A DNA stretch of 64,000 bases, taken from positions 186,001 through 250,000 of the forward strand of contig NZ_BAABKM010000005.1 of assembly GCF_039543825.1 (NCBI RefSeq), read 5' to 3'. Positions 8,094 through 17,617 of this stretch are shown in pieces. Position 1 is the first letter of the stretch, and each line of letters starts with the position of its first letter. Below the pieces are notes generated by a model. That model was not told where the DNA came from. It did no database searches and was given only the letters and a program-made list of their open reading frames with translations. The position numbers and the translations under genes are program-made. Source of the stretch: Nocardioides conyzicola (GTDB taxonomy: Bacteria > Actinomycetota > Actinomycetes > Propionibacteriales > Nocardioidaceae).

Positions 8094-9008
8094 TCAGACG
8101 CCCCAGAGGGCGGCGACGTGCCGGGCGTCGGTGCCGCAGCAGCCGCCGACCACCCGGAGCCCGGGCAGTGCCGGACGGAGCCCGTCGTACGACGTGGCGA
8201 GCAGGTCGAGGTCTCCCTCGTCGAGCTCCTCGGCGGCGTCGAGCTCGGCGTGCGTCTGGGTCGAGGCGTTGGGGTTGACCTGGACGATGCGCGCGAGCCA
8301 CTCGCCGCCGTCGAGACCGGGCGCGATGTGCGTGGGGTGGGCGCAGTTGACGACGTACCCGTCGGCGGCCTCGTGCGTCTCCACCATCGCCACGGCCTCG
8401 GCGAGCCCGGTGCCGTCGGGCAGACGACCGTCGGTCTCGACCGTGAACCCGACCCACACCGGGACGCCGGCGGCCCGGGCTGCCCGGGCGATGCCGATGC
8501 CCTCCTCGGGACCGGTCAGCGTGTACGCCGCGACCACGTCGGCACCCGCGTCGGCGAACGCCTCGACCTGGGCGCGGTGGTAGGCGGCGGCCTCGTCCGG
8601 GTCGGCCCGCTCCCCCGCGACGTAGCCGTCGCCGCGCGGCCCGATCGCCCCGATGACGCGGACGTCGTCGAGGTCGGCGTACGAGTCGCGGAGCTGGTGG
8701 AGGAGCTCGATGCTGGCGCGGTTGACGCGGTCGAGAGCGGCCCGGTCGTAGCCGACACGGGCACCCCAGTCAGGGTTCGCGCGCCACGTCGGCGACTCCA
8801 TGGTCAGCCCCGCGCCGGCCCGCCGCGCGACCGCGGCGTACCCGTCGTAGTAGTCGCGCAGCAGGCCTCGTCCGCGCTCGTCCTCGACGAGCGGGAACGA
8901 CGCGAACTCCGGCAGGTCGACGCCGTGGTGGAAGATCAGGTCGGTCTCGAGCCCGCCGTCGCTGACGTAGCGGCGGGCCGAGAGCCAGGACAGGTCGTGA
9001 TGGGTCAT
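8094..9008 (-). CDS. Homocysteine S-methyltransferase family protein
   Basis: Zinc-dependent methyltransferase of 304 residues. The three zinc-binding cysteines are present: Cys222 in VVNCAHP and Cys290-Cys291 in VVGGCCGTD. The N-terminal SDGGLETDLIFHHG matches the DGGxxT/E start of the barrel. Family members move a methyl group from S-methylmethionine, S-adenosylmethionine or betaine to homocysteine to make methionine. The donor cannot be told here; the length suits an MmuM-like enzyme. The ATG at 9008 follows GGGAGG. It stands alone, followed by a compound hairpin. Confidence 0.88.
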   Translation of the reverse strand: MTHHDLSWLSARRYVSDGGLETDLIFHHGVDLPEFASFPLVEDERGRGLLRDYYDGYAAVARRAGAGLTMESPTWRANPDWGARVGYDRAALDRVNRASIELLHQLRDSYADLDDVRVIGAIGPRGDGYVAGERADPDEAAAYHRAQVEAFADAGADVVAAYTLTGPEEGIGIARAARAAGVPVWVGFTVETDGRLPDGTGLAEAVAMVETHEAADGYVVNCAHPTHIAPGLDGGEWLARIVQVNPNASTQTHAELDAAEELDEGDLDLLATSYDGLRPALPGLRVVGGCCGTDARHVAALWGV

Positions 9009-9077
9009 GACAGCCTCCCTGCCCGAACGCTACCGGCCGCGGGACGTAGGCTCCAGGACGACGACAAGGGGTACGAC

Positions 9078-9386
9078 ATGGTGGCGAGCCGATCGGCCCG
9101 CGAACGCAAGGCGGCCGTCGAGGGCGGCCCGCTCGCGCGGGTGAAGATCGACGTCGACGAGGCGAAGCAGTTCGTCTACAAGATCAGCTGCGCCGAGTGC
9201 ACCGCGAAGGCGCACCGCAAGTGGTCGACGTACCGCACGGGCGGCGACAACGGCTACCTGCTCGCGATGGACCGGTGGATCTTCCACCTGGTCGAGAAGC
9301 ACCCTGGTGCCGAGGCGCCCTGCCTGGCCTACCTGGGGGCCGCCCAGCAGCGCCTGCACGAGCGCCGCGAGCAGCAGGGCTCCTAG
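9078..9386 (+). CDS. Conserved-looking small protein of unknown function
   Basis: 102 residues, unrecognised. The N-terminus is basic, followed by an acidic stretch. The core KISCAECTAKAHRKWSTYR has a CxxC pair, with a third cysteine in APCLAYLGAAQ and a histidine-rich WIFHLVEKHP, so metal binding is possible but not shown. No signal peptide or membrane segment. AAGGGG six bases before the ATG supports the start. Codon use is as GC-rich as the neighbours. Its TAG stop overlaps that of the response regulator in CTAG (9383-9386). Confidence 0.7.
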   Translation: MVASRSARERKAAVEGGPLARVKIDVDEAKQFVYKISCAECTAKAHRKWSTYRTGGDNGYLLAMDRWIFHLVEKHPGAEAPCLAYLGAAQQRLHERREQQGS

Positions 9387-10033
9387 CCGCCGCCGAGTCC
9401 CGCGTCGCGGGCACGGATGATCGCCTCGGCCCGGTCGGTGGCCTGCAGCTTGGCGAGGATGTTGGAGACGTTGTTGCGGACCGTCTTGGGCGCGAGGTAG
9501 AGCGCCGCGGCGATCTGGGCGTTGTTCTTCCCGGCCGCGATCAGGTCGAGGATCTCGAGCTCGCGCTCGGTGAGCTGGGGGAAGGCCGAGCGGTCCGGCG
9601 TCGTCGTACCGGACAGCAGGTCGGCGATGCGGAGCGCCAGGGAGGCCCCGAACACCAGACCACCCGCGTGCACGGTGCTGATGGCGCGGGCCACCTCGTC
9701 CTGGCTGGCCCCCTTGACCAGGTAGCCGCGGGCGCCGGCGCGCATCGCGGCCAGGACGGTGCCGTCCTCCTCCCCCATCGTGAAGACCAGGACGCGTACG
9801 CCGGGCTGGGTCTCGCTCAGCCGGCGGGTCGCGTCGATGCCGTTGAGCTCGGGCATCTGGAGGTCCATGACCACGACGTCCGGGGCGTGCTCGGCGGCGA
9901 GCGCGACGGCCTCGACCCCGTCCGCCGCGGTGGCGACGACCGTGACGTCCGGCTGGGTGCCCAGCAACGCGGCGAGGCCGTCGCGGAAGACCGGGTGGTC
10001 GTCGGCGATCAGCACGCGGACGGGTTCGCTCAT
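9383..10033 (-). CDS. NarL/LuxR-type response regulator
   Basis: 216 residues: a receiver domain (1-120) with phospho-acceptor Asp57 in VVVMDLQMPEL, acidic pair DD at 11-12 and Lys in GYLVKGAS, then a LuxR-type HTH (about 150-210; LTERELEILDLIAAGKNN). It is the partner of the histidine kinase upstream, whose stop codon overlaps its start (ATGA), so the pair is translated together. The likely target is the divergent membrane protein gene or its own promoter; a dyad (12120-12139) lies between them. The signal is unknown. Confidence 0.93.
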   Translation of the reverse strand: MSEPVRVLIADDHPVFRDGLAALLGTQPDVTVVATAADGVEAVALAAEHAPDVVVMDLQMPELNGIDATRRLSETQPGVRVLVFTMGEEDGTVLAAMRAGARGYLVKGASQDEVARAISTVHAGGLVFGASLALRIADLLSGTTTPDRSAFPQLTERELEILDLIAAGKNNAQIAAALYLAPKTVRNNVSNILAKLQATDRAEAIIRARDAGLGGG

Positions 10034-12075
10034 CGGCGCTCCTCCGGGTCGAGGCTGACCGGCAGCCAGGCGCGCACCCGCGTGCCACCGGTGGGCGGGC
10101 AGACGATCTCGGCGCGTCCGCCGAGCTCCTCGGCCCGCTCGCGGATCGACCGTAGCCCGACTCCCGCGACGACGTCAGCATCGATCCCGGCGCCGTCGTC
10201 GCCGATCTCCACCAGCAGCGTGCCGGGGCTCCCGGTGAGCCGTACGGTGGCGTGGCGGGCCTGCGCGTGGCGGGCGGTGTTGGTGAGTGCCTCGGAGGCG
10301 ATCCGGTACGCCGCCACCTCGACCGCGGCCGACAGCGGCGGCACGTCCTCGGCGGCGACCGTCACCGCCAGGTCGCTGGTGCTCAGCCGCTCCGCCTGCT
10401 GGTCGAGCGCCGCGAGCAGCCCGAGGTCGTCCAGGGCCGGCGGACGCAGGCCGTGGACGAGCCGACGTACGTCGGCCAGCGCGTCGGTGATGTCCTGGCG
10501 CGACTGCGCGACCAGCCGTCGGGCGGTCTCCGGGTCGCGGTCGAGGGCGTTCCCGGCCGCATCGAGCCGCATCGCAACCCCACCGAGGACCGGTCCGAGC
10601 CCGTCGTGGAGGTCGCGCCGGATCCGCCGGCGGTCGTCCTCGCGGGCGAGGACGAGCTGCTCCCGGGACTGCTGCAGGTCGTCCGCCAGCCGCGCGCTGC
10701 GCACCGCCATCGCGGCCTGTCGCACGATGTCGACGAGCAGCGCCTGGTCGCGCTTCGACAGCATCGACCGCACCCCGCGGGCGGGGAGCTCGAGACGCCC
10801 GACCTCCTCCTCGCCGTACCGGATCGGCACCTCGCGGACGTCGCGCGGCAGCTCGCCGTACGTCGCCGCGATGGTGCCGCCGCCGTGGCCGAAGACCTCG
10901 ACCCGCACGTAGTCGAGCTTGAACGCCGTGGCCACCGCGACCGCCAGCGCCGGCAGCTGCTCGCGCACGTCGCCGGACTCCTCGAGCCGGGCGGCGAGGT
11001 CGGTGACGACGGAGTAGCGGTCACCCCGGCGACCGACCAGCAGCCGGTGCACGACCGCCGTGAGGCGTGAGCGCACCGGCGCGTAGAGGGTGACGGCCAC
11101 CAGCAGCAGGAGCAGCGTCGTGTCCCGCTCGTCGAGTCGGTCGCCCAGCAGGCGGTCGAGAGCCGCCACCAGCAGCAGGTCGAGAGCGATGACGGTGCCC
11201 GCGACCGAGGCCCACACGACCGTGCCGCCCATCAACGCGTCGACGTCGCCGGCCTCCGGGTCCAGGATGCCGATGGCGATCGACGCCCCGGTGACCCCCA
11301 GCGCCAGCATCAACGCGATCGTCACGATCCACCCGTTGTGCAGCACGAGGGCGATCCCCGAGACCACGAGGCACATCACCGCGGCCCAGAGCAGCCAGCG
11401 CAGCTGCAGCCGCTCCCGCCCGGTCGCCCCGCGCTGCCGCCCGAACAGCACGAGCACGGCCAGCGGCAGCGAGAGCAGCGTGAGCACCCGGCCGACGGTC
11501 AGCAGCGCGACGAAGACGTCGCCGGGGACCGGGATCTCGGGCATCCCGGTGTCGAGGGGCAGCTGGAACTCCTCCGCGTTCAGCGCCGACGTCGGTGCGA
11601 AGAGCAGCAGCAGCGGCAGCGTGCAGGCCATCGCGACCACGACGACGCTCACCACCCGCCAGCGCCCGGGCATCAGCCGCCCGGTCGGGTAGAGCACGAG
11701 CACCAGCGGCAGCCCGACGAGCAGGAACGCGCCGACCTGGGCGACGATCCAGACGGCGAAGCCGGTGAGCGGCGGGTGCGGCGGGTGTGCCAGCCCGTAC
11801 GCCGACCACGACTCGCACAGCCCGTCGAAGCCCCAGAACAGCCCGGTCCCGCTGATCACCCAGGCGACCGGGTGGCGCGGGTGGCGCCACAGCACCGGGA
11901 CCGCGGTGGCGACCGCGATCGCCCCGACGAGGGCGGATACCGAGCCCCAGCCCATCATCGCCCGGTCCCGGTCGGCGGCGTCGTTGACCAGGTCGAGCCA
12001 GACGCTCGCGCCGATCATCAGCAGGGCGAGCGTCGCGACGGCGACGGCTGGCACGCGGCCGGGTGGGCTGCTCAC
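10030..12075 (-). CDS. Membrane histidine kinase, HisKA_3 type
   Basis: 681 residues. The N-terminal part (about 1-300) is very hydrophobic with roughly eight to ten membrane segments. A GAF-like region (about 335-460) follows, then a HisKA_3 domain with phospho-acceptor His490 in RRIRRDLHDGLGPVLGG and an HATPase_c domain (GDDGAGI, GVGLRSIRERAEELGG). It phosphorylates the coupled LuxR-type regulator. The GTG start at 12075 has only a weak ribosome-binding site. The architecture is common in actinobacteria; the sensed signal may be in the membrane but is not known. Confidence 0.9.
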   Translation of the reverse strand: MSSPPGRVPAVAVATLALLMIGASVWLDLVNDAADRDRAMMGWGSVSALVGAIAVATAVPVLWRHPRHPVAWVISGTGLFWGFDGLCESWSAYGLAHPPHPPLTGFAVWIVAQVGAFLLVGLPLVLVLYPTGRLMPGRWRVVSVVVVAMACTLPLLLLFAPTSALNAEEFQLPLDTGMPEIPVPGDVFVALLTVGRVLTLLSLPLAVLVLFGRQRGATGRERLQLRWLLWAAVMCLVVSGIALVLHNGWIVTIALMLALGVTGASIAIGILDPEAGDVDALMGGTVVWASVAGTVIALDLLLVAALDRLLGDRLDERDTTLLLLLVAVTLYAPVRSRLTAVVHRLLVGRRGDRYSVVTDLAARLEESGDVREQLPALAVAVATAFKLDYVRVEVFGHGGGTIAATYGELPRDVREVPIRYGEEEVGRLELPARGVRSMLSKRDQALLVDIVRQAAMAVRSARLADDLQQSREQLVLAREDDRRRIRRDLHDGLGPVLGGVAMRLDAAGNALDRDPETARRLVAQSRQDITDALADVRRLVHGLRPPALDDLGLLAALDQQAERLSTSDLAVTVAAEDVPPLSAAVEVAAYRIASEALTNTARHAQARHATVRLTGSPGTLLVEIGDDGAGIDADVVAGVGLRSIRERAEELGGRAEIVCPPTGGTRVRAWLPVSLDPEERR

Positions 12076-12119
12076 CGCAGCAGTATCAAGCGCGCAGCGT
12101 CCCGGCGTCCCGGGTTAGC

Positions 12120-12139
12120 TGTCCCGCGCGCACGGGACA
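12120..12139. promoter_or_regulatory. Dyad TGTCCCG-N6-CGGGACA between divergent genes
   Basis: Perfect 7-base arms with a 6-base spacer in the 173-base region between the two-component system and the divergent membrane protein gene. It is a candidate binding site for the encoded response regulator. Confidence 0.45.
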
Positions 12140-12248
12140 TCACCCGAGGACCGGACGAGGGACGCCGCTCCCTGCTGCCCGGGTCGCGGTGCCCCGCAGA
12201 GTCCTCCTCATCCAGCACACCCACCAGCACCCACGAGGAGCAACCACC

Positions 12249-12872
12249 ATGTCCGTCCAGCACACCCCCGCACCGGCCCGGTCCGACGTACCCCGTCGCC
12301 TCCCGAGCGGCTCCACCGCCCCCGCCCGTCCCTTCTTCAAGCGCGGCATGCTGATCACGACCGGCGCCGTCGCCTGGGGGGTCGACAGCCTCGTGCTCGG
12401 CACCGACCCGTCGGGGTCCTTCGAGGAGGCGATGTCGTCGCTGACCTCGGGGGTCTTCCAGCTGGGCCTGCTCGGCCTGCTGACCGTCCTCTACGCGACC
12501 CGGGCGCTCGGCGACGGCCGCCTGGCGCGCTTCTTCCTCCGCTTCGAGGCCGTCCTGCTGTTCTTCGCAATCGGCTCGACCGTCGCCGACGGCATCGGGG
12601 TCAGCAACCTCGACCAGCCCGGCTGGGCGATGCTCGACGCGTTCTGGCCGCTGTCGATGCTCGGCATGTTCTTCATCGGCATCCGGATCGCGGTCGCCGG
12701 CCGCTGGCACGGCAAGGCGCGCTTCTGGCCGCTGATCGCCGAGAGCTGGGGCCCGATCGTGGTCCCGACGTTCGGCCTCTTCGGCAGCACCGTCGCCGGG
12801 GTCGTGTCCTTCGTCCACCTGTGCGTCGGGTACGGCGTGCTCGGGCAGATCGTGGCGCGCAAGGAGCCGTGA
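12249..12872 (+). CDS. Four- to five-helix membrane protein of unknown function
   Basis: 207 residues. A proline-rich cytoplasmic N-terminus (1-32) leads into hydrophobic segments at about 35-50, 70-85, 95-115, 135-152 and 175-195. It is not a recognised transporter; the layout resembles small uncharacterised actinobacterial membrane proteins. The start follows GAGGAG. It is divergent from the kinase/regulator pair with a dyad in between, so it is probably a target of that system. A 24-base perfect hairpin follows the gene. Confidence 0.75.
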   Translation: MSVQHTPAPARSDVPRRLPSGSTAPARPFFKRGMLITTGAVAWGVDSLVLGTDPSGSFEEAMSSLTSGVFQLGLLGLLTVLYATRALGDGRLARFFLRFEAVLLFFAIGSTVADGIGVSNLDQPGWAMLDAFWPLSMLGMFFIGIRIAVAGRWHGKARFWPLIAESWGPIVVPTFGLFGSTVAGVVSFVHLCVGYGVLGQIVARKEP

Positions 12873-12877
12873 TCCTT

Positions 12878-12940
12878 CGTCGAGTGACGCGAAACGGCCC
12901 CTGGGAGGCTCTCCTGGGGGCCGTTTCGCGTCACTCGACG
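12878..12940. terminator. Long perfect bidirectional hairpin
   Basis: Arms of 24 bases (12878-12901 and 12917-12940) pair without mismatch, and the loop itself holds GGAG/CTCC. It sits between convergent stop codons 70 bases apart and should terminate both transcripts. Confidence 0.85.
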
Positions 12941-12942
12941 GT

Positions 12943-14436
12943 CTAGGCGGAGGTGGACTCCTTCTCCGCGATCCGGACCCGGCTGTGCTGGTGGCCGTAG
13001 GCGAAGTAGATGCCGAAGCCGATGACCATCCACACCAGGAACCGCAGCCAGGTCTCCACGGTGAGGTTGAGCATCAGGTAGAAGCAGACCAGCGCGGCCA
13101 GGATCGGCAGGTAGGGGCTGAAGGGCACCTTGAACGGCCGGTCCAGGTCGGGGCGGGTACGCCGCAGGATCGGGACCGCGAGCGAGACGAGCAGGAACGC
13201 CGTCAGCGTCCCGATGTTGACCATCTCCTCGAGCTTGTCGATCGGGGTGAAGCCGGCGATCACGGCGACCAGGGCACCGATCGTGAGGGTGATCCGGACC
13301 GGCGTACCCGTCTTGGGGTTGGTGTGCGCGAAGCCGACCGGGAGCAGGCCGTCGCGGCTCATCGCGAAGAGCACGCGGACGGCGCCGATCATCAGCGTCA
13401 TCACGACGGTCGTCAGACCGGCGACGGCGCCGGCGGCGATCATCGTCGCGAAGCCGTCCTTGCCGACGGACGTGAAGGCGGAGGCGAGCGCGGCGTCGGG
13501 GTCGATCTTGTCGTAGGGGACCATCCCGGTGATCACGAGCGCGACCGCCATGTAGAGCACCGTGCAGATCGCGAGCGACCCGAGGATGCCCTTGGGCAGG
13601 TCCTTCTGCGGGTTGTTGGCCTCCTCCGCGGTCGTGGCGACCACGTCGAATCCGATGTAGGCGAAGAACACCACCGAGGCGGCGGAGATGATGCCCAGCA
13701 CGCCGAACGTCTGCGGCTCGATCCCGAAGATCACCTGCATCAGCGGCTGGGTCAGACCGCTCGCCTCGATCGGGTCGGCGGCCGGCGGGATGAAGGGGTG
13801 GTAGTTGGCGCCGGTGACGTAGAACAGGCCGGCGATGATCACGAAGAGCACGATGAAGAGCTTGATCGCGACCAGGACGAGGTTGACCCGCAGCGACTCC
13901 TTGATGCCGATCGCGATCAGCGTCGTGAGCACCGCGATCAGGAGCACGGCCGCGAGGTTGAAGTGGCCCCACTGGAAGTCCGCGGCGTCGGCCGGGCCCA
14001 CCGACGAGGGCCAGGTGATGCCGATCTCGTCGAGGAACGTCACGAGGTAGGTGCTCCAGCCCTGCGCGACCACGGAGGCGCCGAGCATCAGCTCGAGGAT
14101 CAGGTCCCAGCCGATGATCCACGCGACCATCTCGCCGAGGGTCGCGTAGGAGAACGTGTACGCCGACCCCGCGACCGGCACCGTCGAGGCGAACTCGGCG
14201 TAGCAGATCGCCGCCAGCGCGCAGCAGATCGCGGCCAGGAGGAACGAGAACACCACGCCGGGCCCGGCGTACTCGCTCGCGACCTTGCCGGTCAGCGTGA
14301 AGATGCCGGCGCCGATGACGACCCCGATGCCGAAGACCGTGAGGTCGAGGGCGGTGAGTCCCTTCTTCAGCTTGAACTCGACGTCTTCGGTGTCCTCGAG
14401 GGACTGCTCGATCGACTTGGTCCGCAGGACGTTCAT
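12943..14436 (-). CDS. APC family amino acid permease (cationic amino acid transporter type)
   Basis: 497 residues with about twelve membrane helices and the APC signature FGIGVVIGAGIFTLTG in the first helix. SAYTFSYATLGE and YIGFDVVATTAEEANNPQKD match the CAT/YfnA branch, which carries amino acids into the cell with protons. Substrate is not readable from sequence. Its ATG overlaps the stop of the metallopeptidase lipoprotein gene (ATGA at 14433-14436), so it is the last gene of a dxs-led operon. A bidirectional hairpin follows. Confidence 0.9.
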   Translation of the reverse strand: MNVLRTKSIEQSLEDTEDVEFKLKKGLTALDLTVFGIGVVIGAGIFTLTGKVASEYAGPGVVFSFLLAAICCALAAICYAEFASTVPVAGSAYTFSYATLGEMVAWIIGWDLILELMLGASVVAQGWSTYLVTFLDEIGITWPSSVGPADAADFQWGHFNLAAVLLIAVLTTLIAIGIKESLRVNLVLVAIKLFIVLFVIIAGLFYVTGANYHPFIPPAADPIEASGLTQPLMQVIFGIEPQTFGVLGIISAASVVFFAYIGFDVVATTAEEANNPQKDLPKGILGSLAICTVLYMAVALVITGMVPYDKIDPDAALASAFTSVGKDGFATMIAAGAVAGLTTVVMTLMIGAVRVLFAMSRDGLLPVGFAHTNPKTGTPVRITLTIGALVAVIAGFTPIDKLEEMVNIGTLTAFLLVSLAVPILRRTRPDLDRPFKVPFSPYLPILAALVCFYLMLNLTVETWLRFLVWMVIGFGIYFAYGHQHSRVRIAEKESTSA

Positions 14437-15713
14437 GGACTCCTAGTGTCCTCCGGGCTGGGGCTCGAAACCACCTCCGGACCGTCCGTCGCTCCGGCGT
14501 ACGTCGCCAGGATCAGCTGGTCTGCCTGCTTCGCCAGGTCACTGGTGCTCGTGGCGAACTGCTCGTCCAGCACCTGGTCCTCGTCGGCGCCCGGCTCCGC
14601 GAGCGCGTCGAGCAGCAGCCAGGGCGCGTCCTCGCCGTAGGAGTCGGCGACGTACTCGACCGCCCACCAGGCCAGCCCGTAGTGCGCCTGGGAGTCGTCG
14701 TCGTTGAACGACGCGTCGTCGGGCAGGTCACCGACCCCGGCCTCCGCGGCGGTCAGGGCGGCGTCGGGCAGGCGGCGGTCCTCGGGGGCGAGCGGGCGGA
14801 CCGAGACCCACTCGGCCAGCCCCTCGGACAGCCAGACCGGTGCCGTGTCGTCGTGCGTGCCGACGGCGACGTGGGTCAGCTCGTGCCGGACCAGGCGGTC
14901 GCGGTCCGCCCCGGGGCTGCCGATCACGCGGGGGTTGAGCACGAAGCGGGTGCCGGCGCCGGCCGGGAAGGAGACGGCGTCGAGGTCGCCGGGGTCGTCG
15001 CCCGGCACGTCCTCCAGACCGTCGAGGAAGGTCGGGGCGGACAGGGCGTAGACGACCACCGAGCGCGACCAGTCGTAGGGCACCCACGCGGAGACGTCCC
15101 CGATCCCGGCCTCGATCGAGCTCAGCAGCGACCCGGCTGACGCGACCGAGTCGGCGTCGAAGATGCCGAGCACGCCGGCGCCGGCCCGGACCTCGATCGG
15201 CCCCAGGTCCCAGGGCTGCGACTGCACCTGGTGCGCCCGCTCCCACGCCCGGTCGGTCACGGACGTCAGCCGCATCCGGCCCGAGCCTCCCGCCGGCGCG
15301 AAGCGGTAGCGATCAGGGGTGACGACCGGCTCGGCGTCGTACCCGTCGAGCTGCATCACCTCGTCCACGGTCACCCAGTAGCCGTCGCCGTCGCGCACCA
15401 GGCTGCCCGGGTCGAAGCGGTAGCGGTAGCGGGCGAGCGGGAGCTGGGTGACGTTGGCGTACCAGGTCTCCTGCTGCTCACGGAATGCCCGCCGCCCGCC
15501 CACCGTGCGCGCGAACGCGTGCGGGGCGGCCCGGCGTACGGCGCCCGCGCGCCGGTCCAGCGCGTGCTGGATCTCGGCGCCGACGTCGGCGGGCGCGGCG
15601 GCAGGGGTCTCCCCTGCCTTGTCGTCGCCGGAGCAGGCGACGAGTGCGGGGCCTGTTAGGCAGAGCGCCAGCAGGACCGCGAGGGTCCTCGGGCTACGGC
15701 GTGTGCTCGACAT
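14433..15713 (-). CDS. Lipoprotein with HExxH zinc metallopeptidase motif
   Basis: 426 residues. A lipobox LVAC puts the lipidated Cys at position 27, so the protein is anchored outside the membrane. Residues 60-250 have no family I recognise. The C-terminal half has HELTHVAVG followed by WLSEGLAEW, the HExxH...E arrangement of gluzincin peptidases. Its start overlaps the end of dxs by 20 bases and its stop overlaps the permease start. A surface peptidase feeding an amino acid permease is a plausible inference. Alternatively it could be a non-peptidase relative that keeps the zinc site. Confidence 0.8.
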   Translation of the reverse strand: MSSTRRSPRTLAVLLALCLTGPALVACSGDDKAGETPAAAPADVGAEIQHALDRRAGAVRRAAPHAFARTVGGRRAFREQQETWYANVTQLPLARYRYRFDPGSLVRDGDGYWVTVDEVMQLDGYDAEPVVTPDRYRFAPAGGSGRMRLTSVTDRAWERAHQVQSQPWDLGPIEVRAGAGVLGIFDADSVASAGSLLSSIEAGIGDVSAWVPYDWSRSVVVYALSAPTFLDGLEDVPGDDPGDLDAVSFPAGAGTRFVLNPRVIGSPGADRDRLVRHELTHVAVGTHDDTAPVWLSEGLAEWVSVRPLAPEDRRLPDAALTAAEAGVGDLPDDASFNDDDSQAHYGLAWWAVEYVADSYGEDAPWLLLDALAEPGADEDQVLDEQFATSTSDLAKQADQLILATYAGATDGPEVVSSPSPEDTRSP

Positions 15714-17598
15714 CGAGGGGAGAACGACCGTCGGACAGCGAGGTCATGTCTTCCACGATGCCGAGGGCGATCGCCTGGGGGGTGAGCCCGATCCGTTCGA
15801 GGATCACGTCACGCTTGGCGTGGCTGAGGAACTCCTGCGGGATGCCGTGCAGGCGGAACGGCGTGTGCACGCCCGCGGCGTTGAGGGTCTGCAGGAGCAC
15901 GGCGCCGCAGCCGCCGGTCTCGCCGTTGTCCTCGATGCTGACCACGAGCCGGTGCTCGCGGGCCAGGTCGATGATGGCCGGGTCGACCGGCTTGACCCAG
16001 CGCGGGTCGACCACGGTGACCCCGATGCCCTGGGCGACCAGGCGCTCGGCGACGCCGACCGCCACGGTGGCCATCGAGCCGACCGCGACGACGAGGACGT
16101 CCTTGGTGCCGCTGCGCACCAGGACGTCGCAGCCGCCGGCCTTGCCGATGGCGTCGACGTCCTCGGGCGGCGGGCCCTTCGGGTAGCGCAGCACGGTCGG
16201 TGCGTCGTCGACCTCGACCGCCTCGTTGAGCAGCTCGCGCAGCCGGGTCGCGTCACGCGGCGCCGCGAGGCGCAGCCCCGGGACGATCTGGAGCAGCGAC
16301 ATGTCCCACATGCCGTTGTGGCTGGCGCCGTCGTCGCCGGTGACACCCGAGCGGTCGAGCGCGAAGGTGACGCCGCACTTGTGCAGCGCGACGTCCATCA
16401 GCACCTGGTCGAAGGCCCGGTTGAGGAACGTGCCGTAGACGGCGAACACCGGGTGCAGGCCGCCGAGCGCCAGCCCCGCGGCCGAGGTGGCCGCATGCTG
16501 CTCGGCGATCCCGACGTCGAAGGTGCGCTCGGGGAAGCGGGCCTGGAACTTGTCCAGCCCGACGGGGTGCATCATCGCGGCCGTGATCGCCACGACGTCG
16601 GGTCGCCGCTGGCCGATCTCGACCATCGCGTCGGAGAAGTAGTCGGTCCAGATCCGGCCCTTCGGCTTCTCGGCACCGGTCTGCACGTCGAACGGGCCCG
16701 GACCGTGGAACTGGTCGGCCTCGTGCCGCTCCGCCGGGTCGTAGCCGTAGCCCTTGCGGGTCAGTGCGTGCACGATCACCGGCCCGTTGAACCGCTTGGC
16801 CTGCAGCAGCATCTGCTCGACGGCGTGGCGGTCGTGGCCGTCGACGGGCCCGACGTACTTGAACCCGAGGTCCTCGAAGAGCCCCTGCGGCGCGATCGCG
16901 TCCTTGACGCCCTTCTTCATCGCGTGGAGGGCGTCGTACGCCGCCGGGCCGACGCCGGGCACCGCGTTGAGCCGGCGCTTGACCATGTCGAGCACGGTCT
17001 CGTAGCGCGGGTCGGTGCGCAGCCGGGTGAGCGCCGTGGCGAGCCCGCCGATGGTCGGCGTGTAGGACCGGCCGTTGTCGTTGACGACGATGACGAGCTT
17101 GCTCTTGTTGGCGATGGCGATGTTGTTGAGCGCCTCCCAGGCCATGCCGCCGGTGAGCGCGCCGTCACCGATCACGGCGACGACGTGACGGTCCTCGCCC
17201 CGGATCGTGTAGGCCTTCGCGAGCCCGTCGGCGTAGCTGAGCGCCGTGGATGCGTGGGAGTTCTCGACGATGTCGTGGTCGGACTCCGCCTGGCTCGGGT
17301 AGCCGCTGGCGCCACCCTCCTGGCGGAGCTTCTCGAAGCCGGCCTTGCGACCGGTGAGCAGCTTGTGGACGTAGGCCTGGTGGCCGGTGTCGAAGACGAT
17401 CCGGTCGCGCGGGGACTCGAAGACGCGGTGCAGCGCCATCGTCAGCTCGACCACGCCGAGGTTGGGGCCGATGTGGCCGCCGGTGCGGGCGCAGGTCGTG
17501 ATCAGGAAGTCACGGATCTCGGTCGCCAGGGCGTCCAGCTGGGCATCATCGAGACCGCGCAGGTCGCGTGGGGACGTGATCGAGTCGAGAGTTCCCAT
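15694..17598 (-). CDS. dxs: 1-deoxy-D-xylulose-5-phosphate synthase
   Basis: 634 residues, usual length. It condenses pyruvate and glyceraldehyde 3-phosphate, committing carbon to the MEP isoprenoid pathway. The N-terminal motif [13 protein letters not shown], the thiamine-diphosphate motif [16 protein letters not shown] and the second-domain [17 protein letters not shown] are intact. The ATG at 17598 lacks a strong Shine-Dalgarno sequence but has TAGACT eight bases upstream, so the mRNA may be leaderless. It heads an operon with a metallopeptidase lipoprotein and a permease that have no obvious link to isoprenoids. Confidence 0.97.
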   Translation of the reverse strand: MGTLDSITSPRDLRGLDDAQLDALATEIRDFLITTCARTGGHIGPNLGVVELTMALHRVFESPRDRIVFDTGHQAYVHKLLTGRKAGFEKLRQEGGASGYPSQAESDHDIVENSHASTALSYADGLAKAYTIRGEDRHVVAVIGDGALTGGMAWEALNNIAIANKSKLVIVVNDNGRSYTPTIGGLATALTRLRTDPRYETVLDMVKRRLNAVPGVGPAAYDALHAMKKGVKDAIAPQGLFEDLGFKYVGPVDGHDRHAVEQMLLQAKRFNGPVIVHALTRKGYGYDPAERHEADQFHGPGPFDVQTGAEKPKGRIWTDYFSDAMVEIGQRRPDVVAITAAMMHPVGLDKFQARFPERTFDVGIAEQHAATSAAGLALGGLHPVFAVYGTFLNRAFDQVLMDVALHKCGVTFALDRSGVTGDDGASHNGMWDMSLLQIVPGLRLAAPRDATRLRELLNEAVEVDDAPTVLRYPKGPPPEDVDAIGKAGGCDVLVRSGTKDVLVVAVGSMATVAVGVAERLVAQGIGVTVVDPRWVKPVDPAIIDLAREHRLVVSIEDNGETGGCGAVLLQTLNAAGVHTPFRLHGIPQEFLSHAKRDVILERIGLTPQAIALGIVEDMTSLSDGRSPLDVEHTP

Positions 17599-17617
17599 AG
17601 CGGGCGAGTCTACGGGT

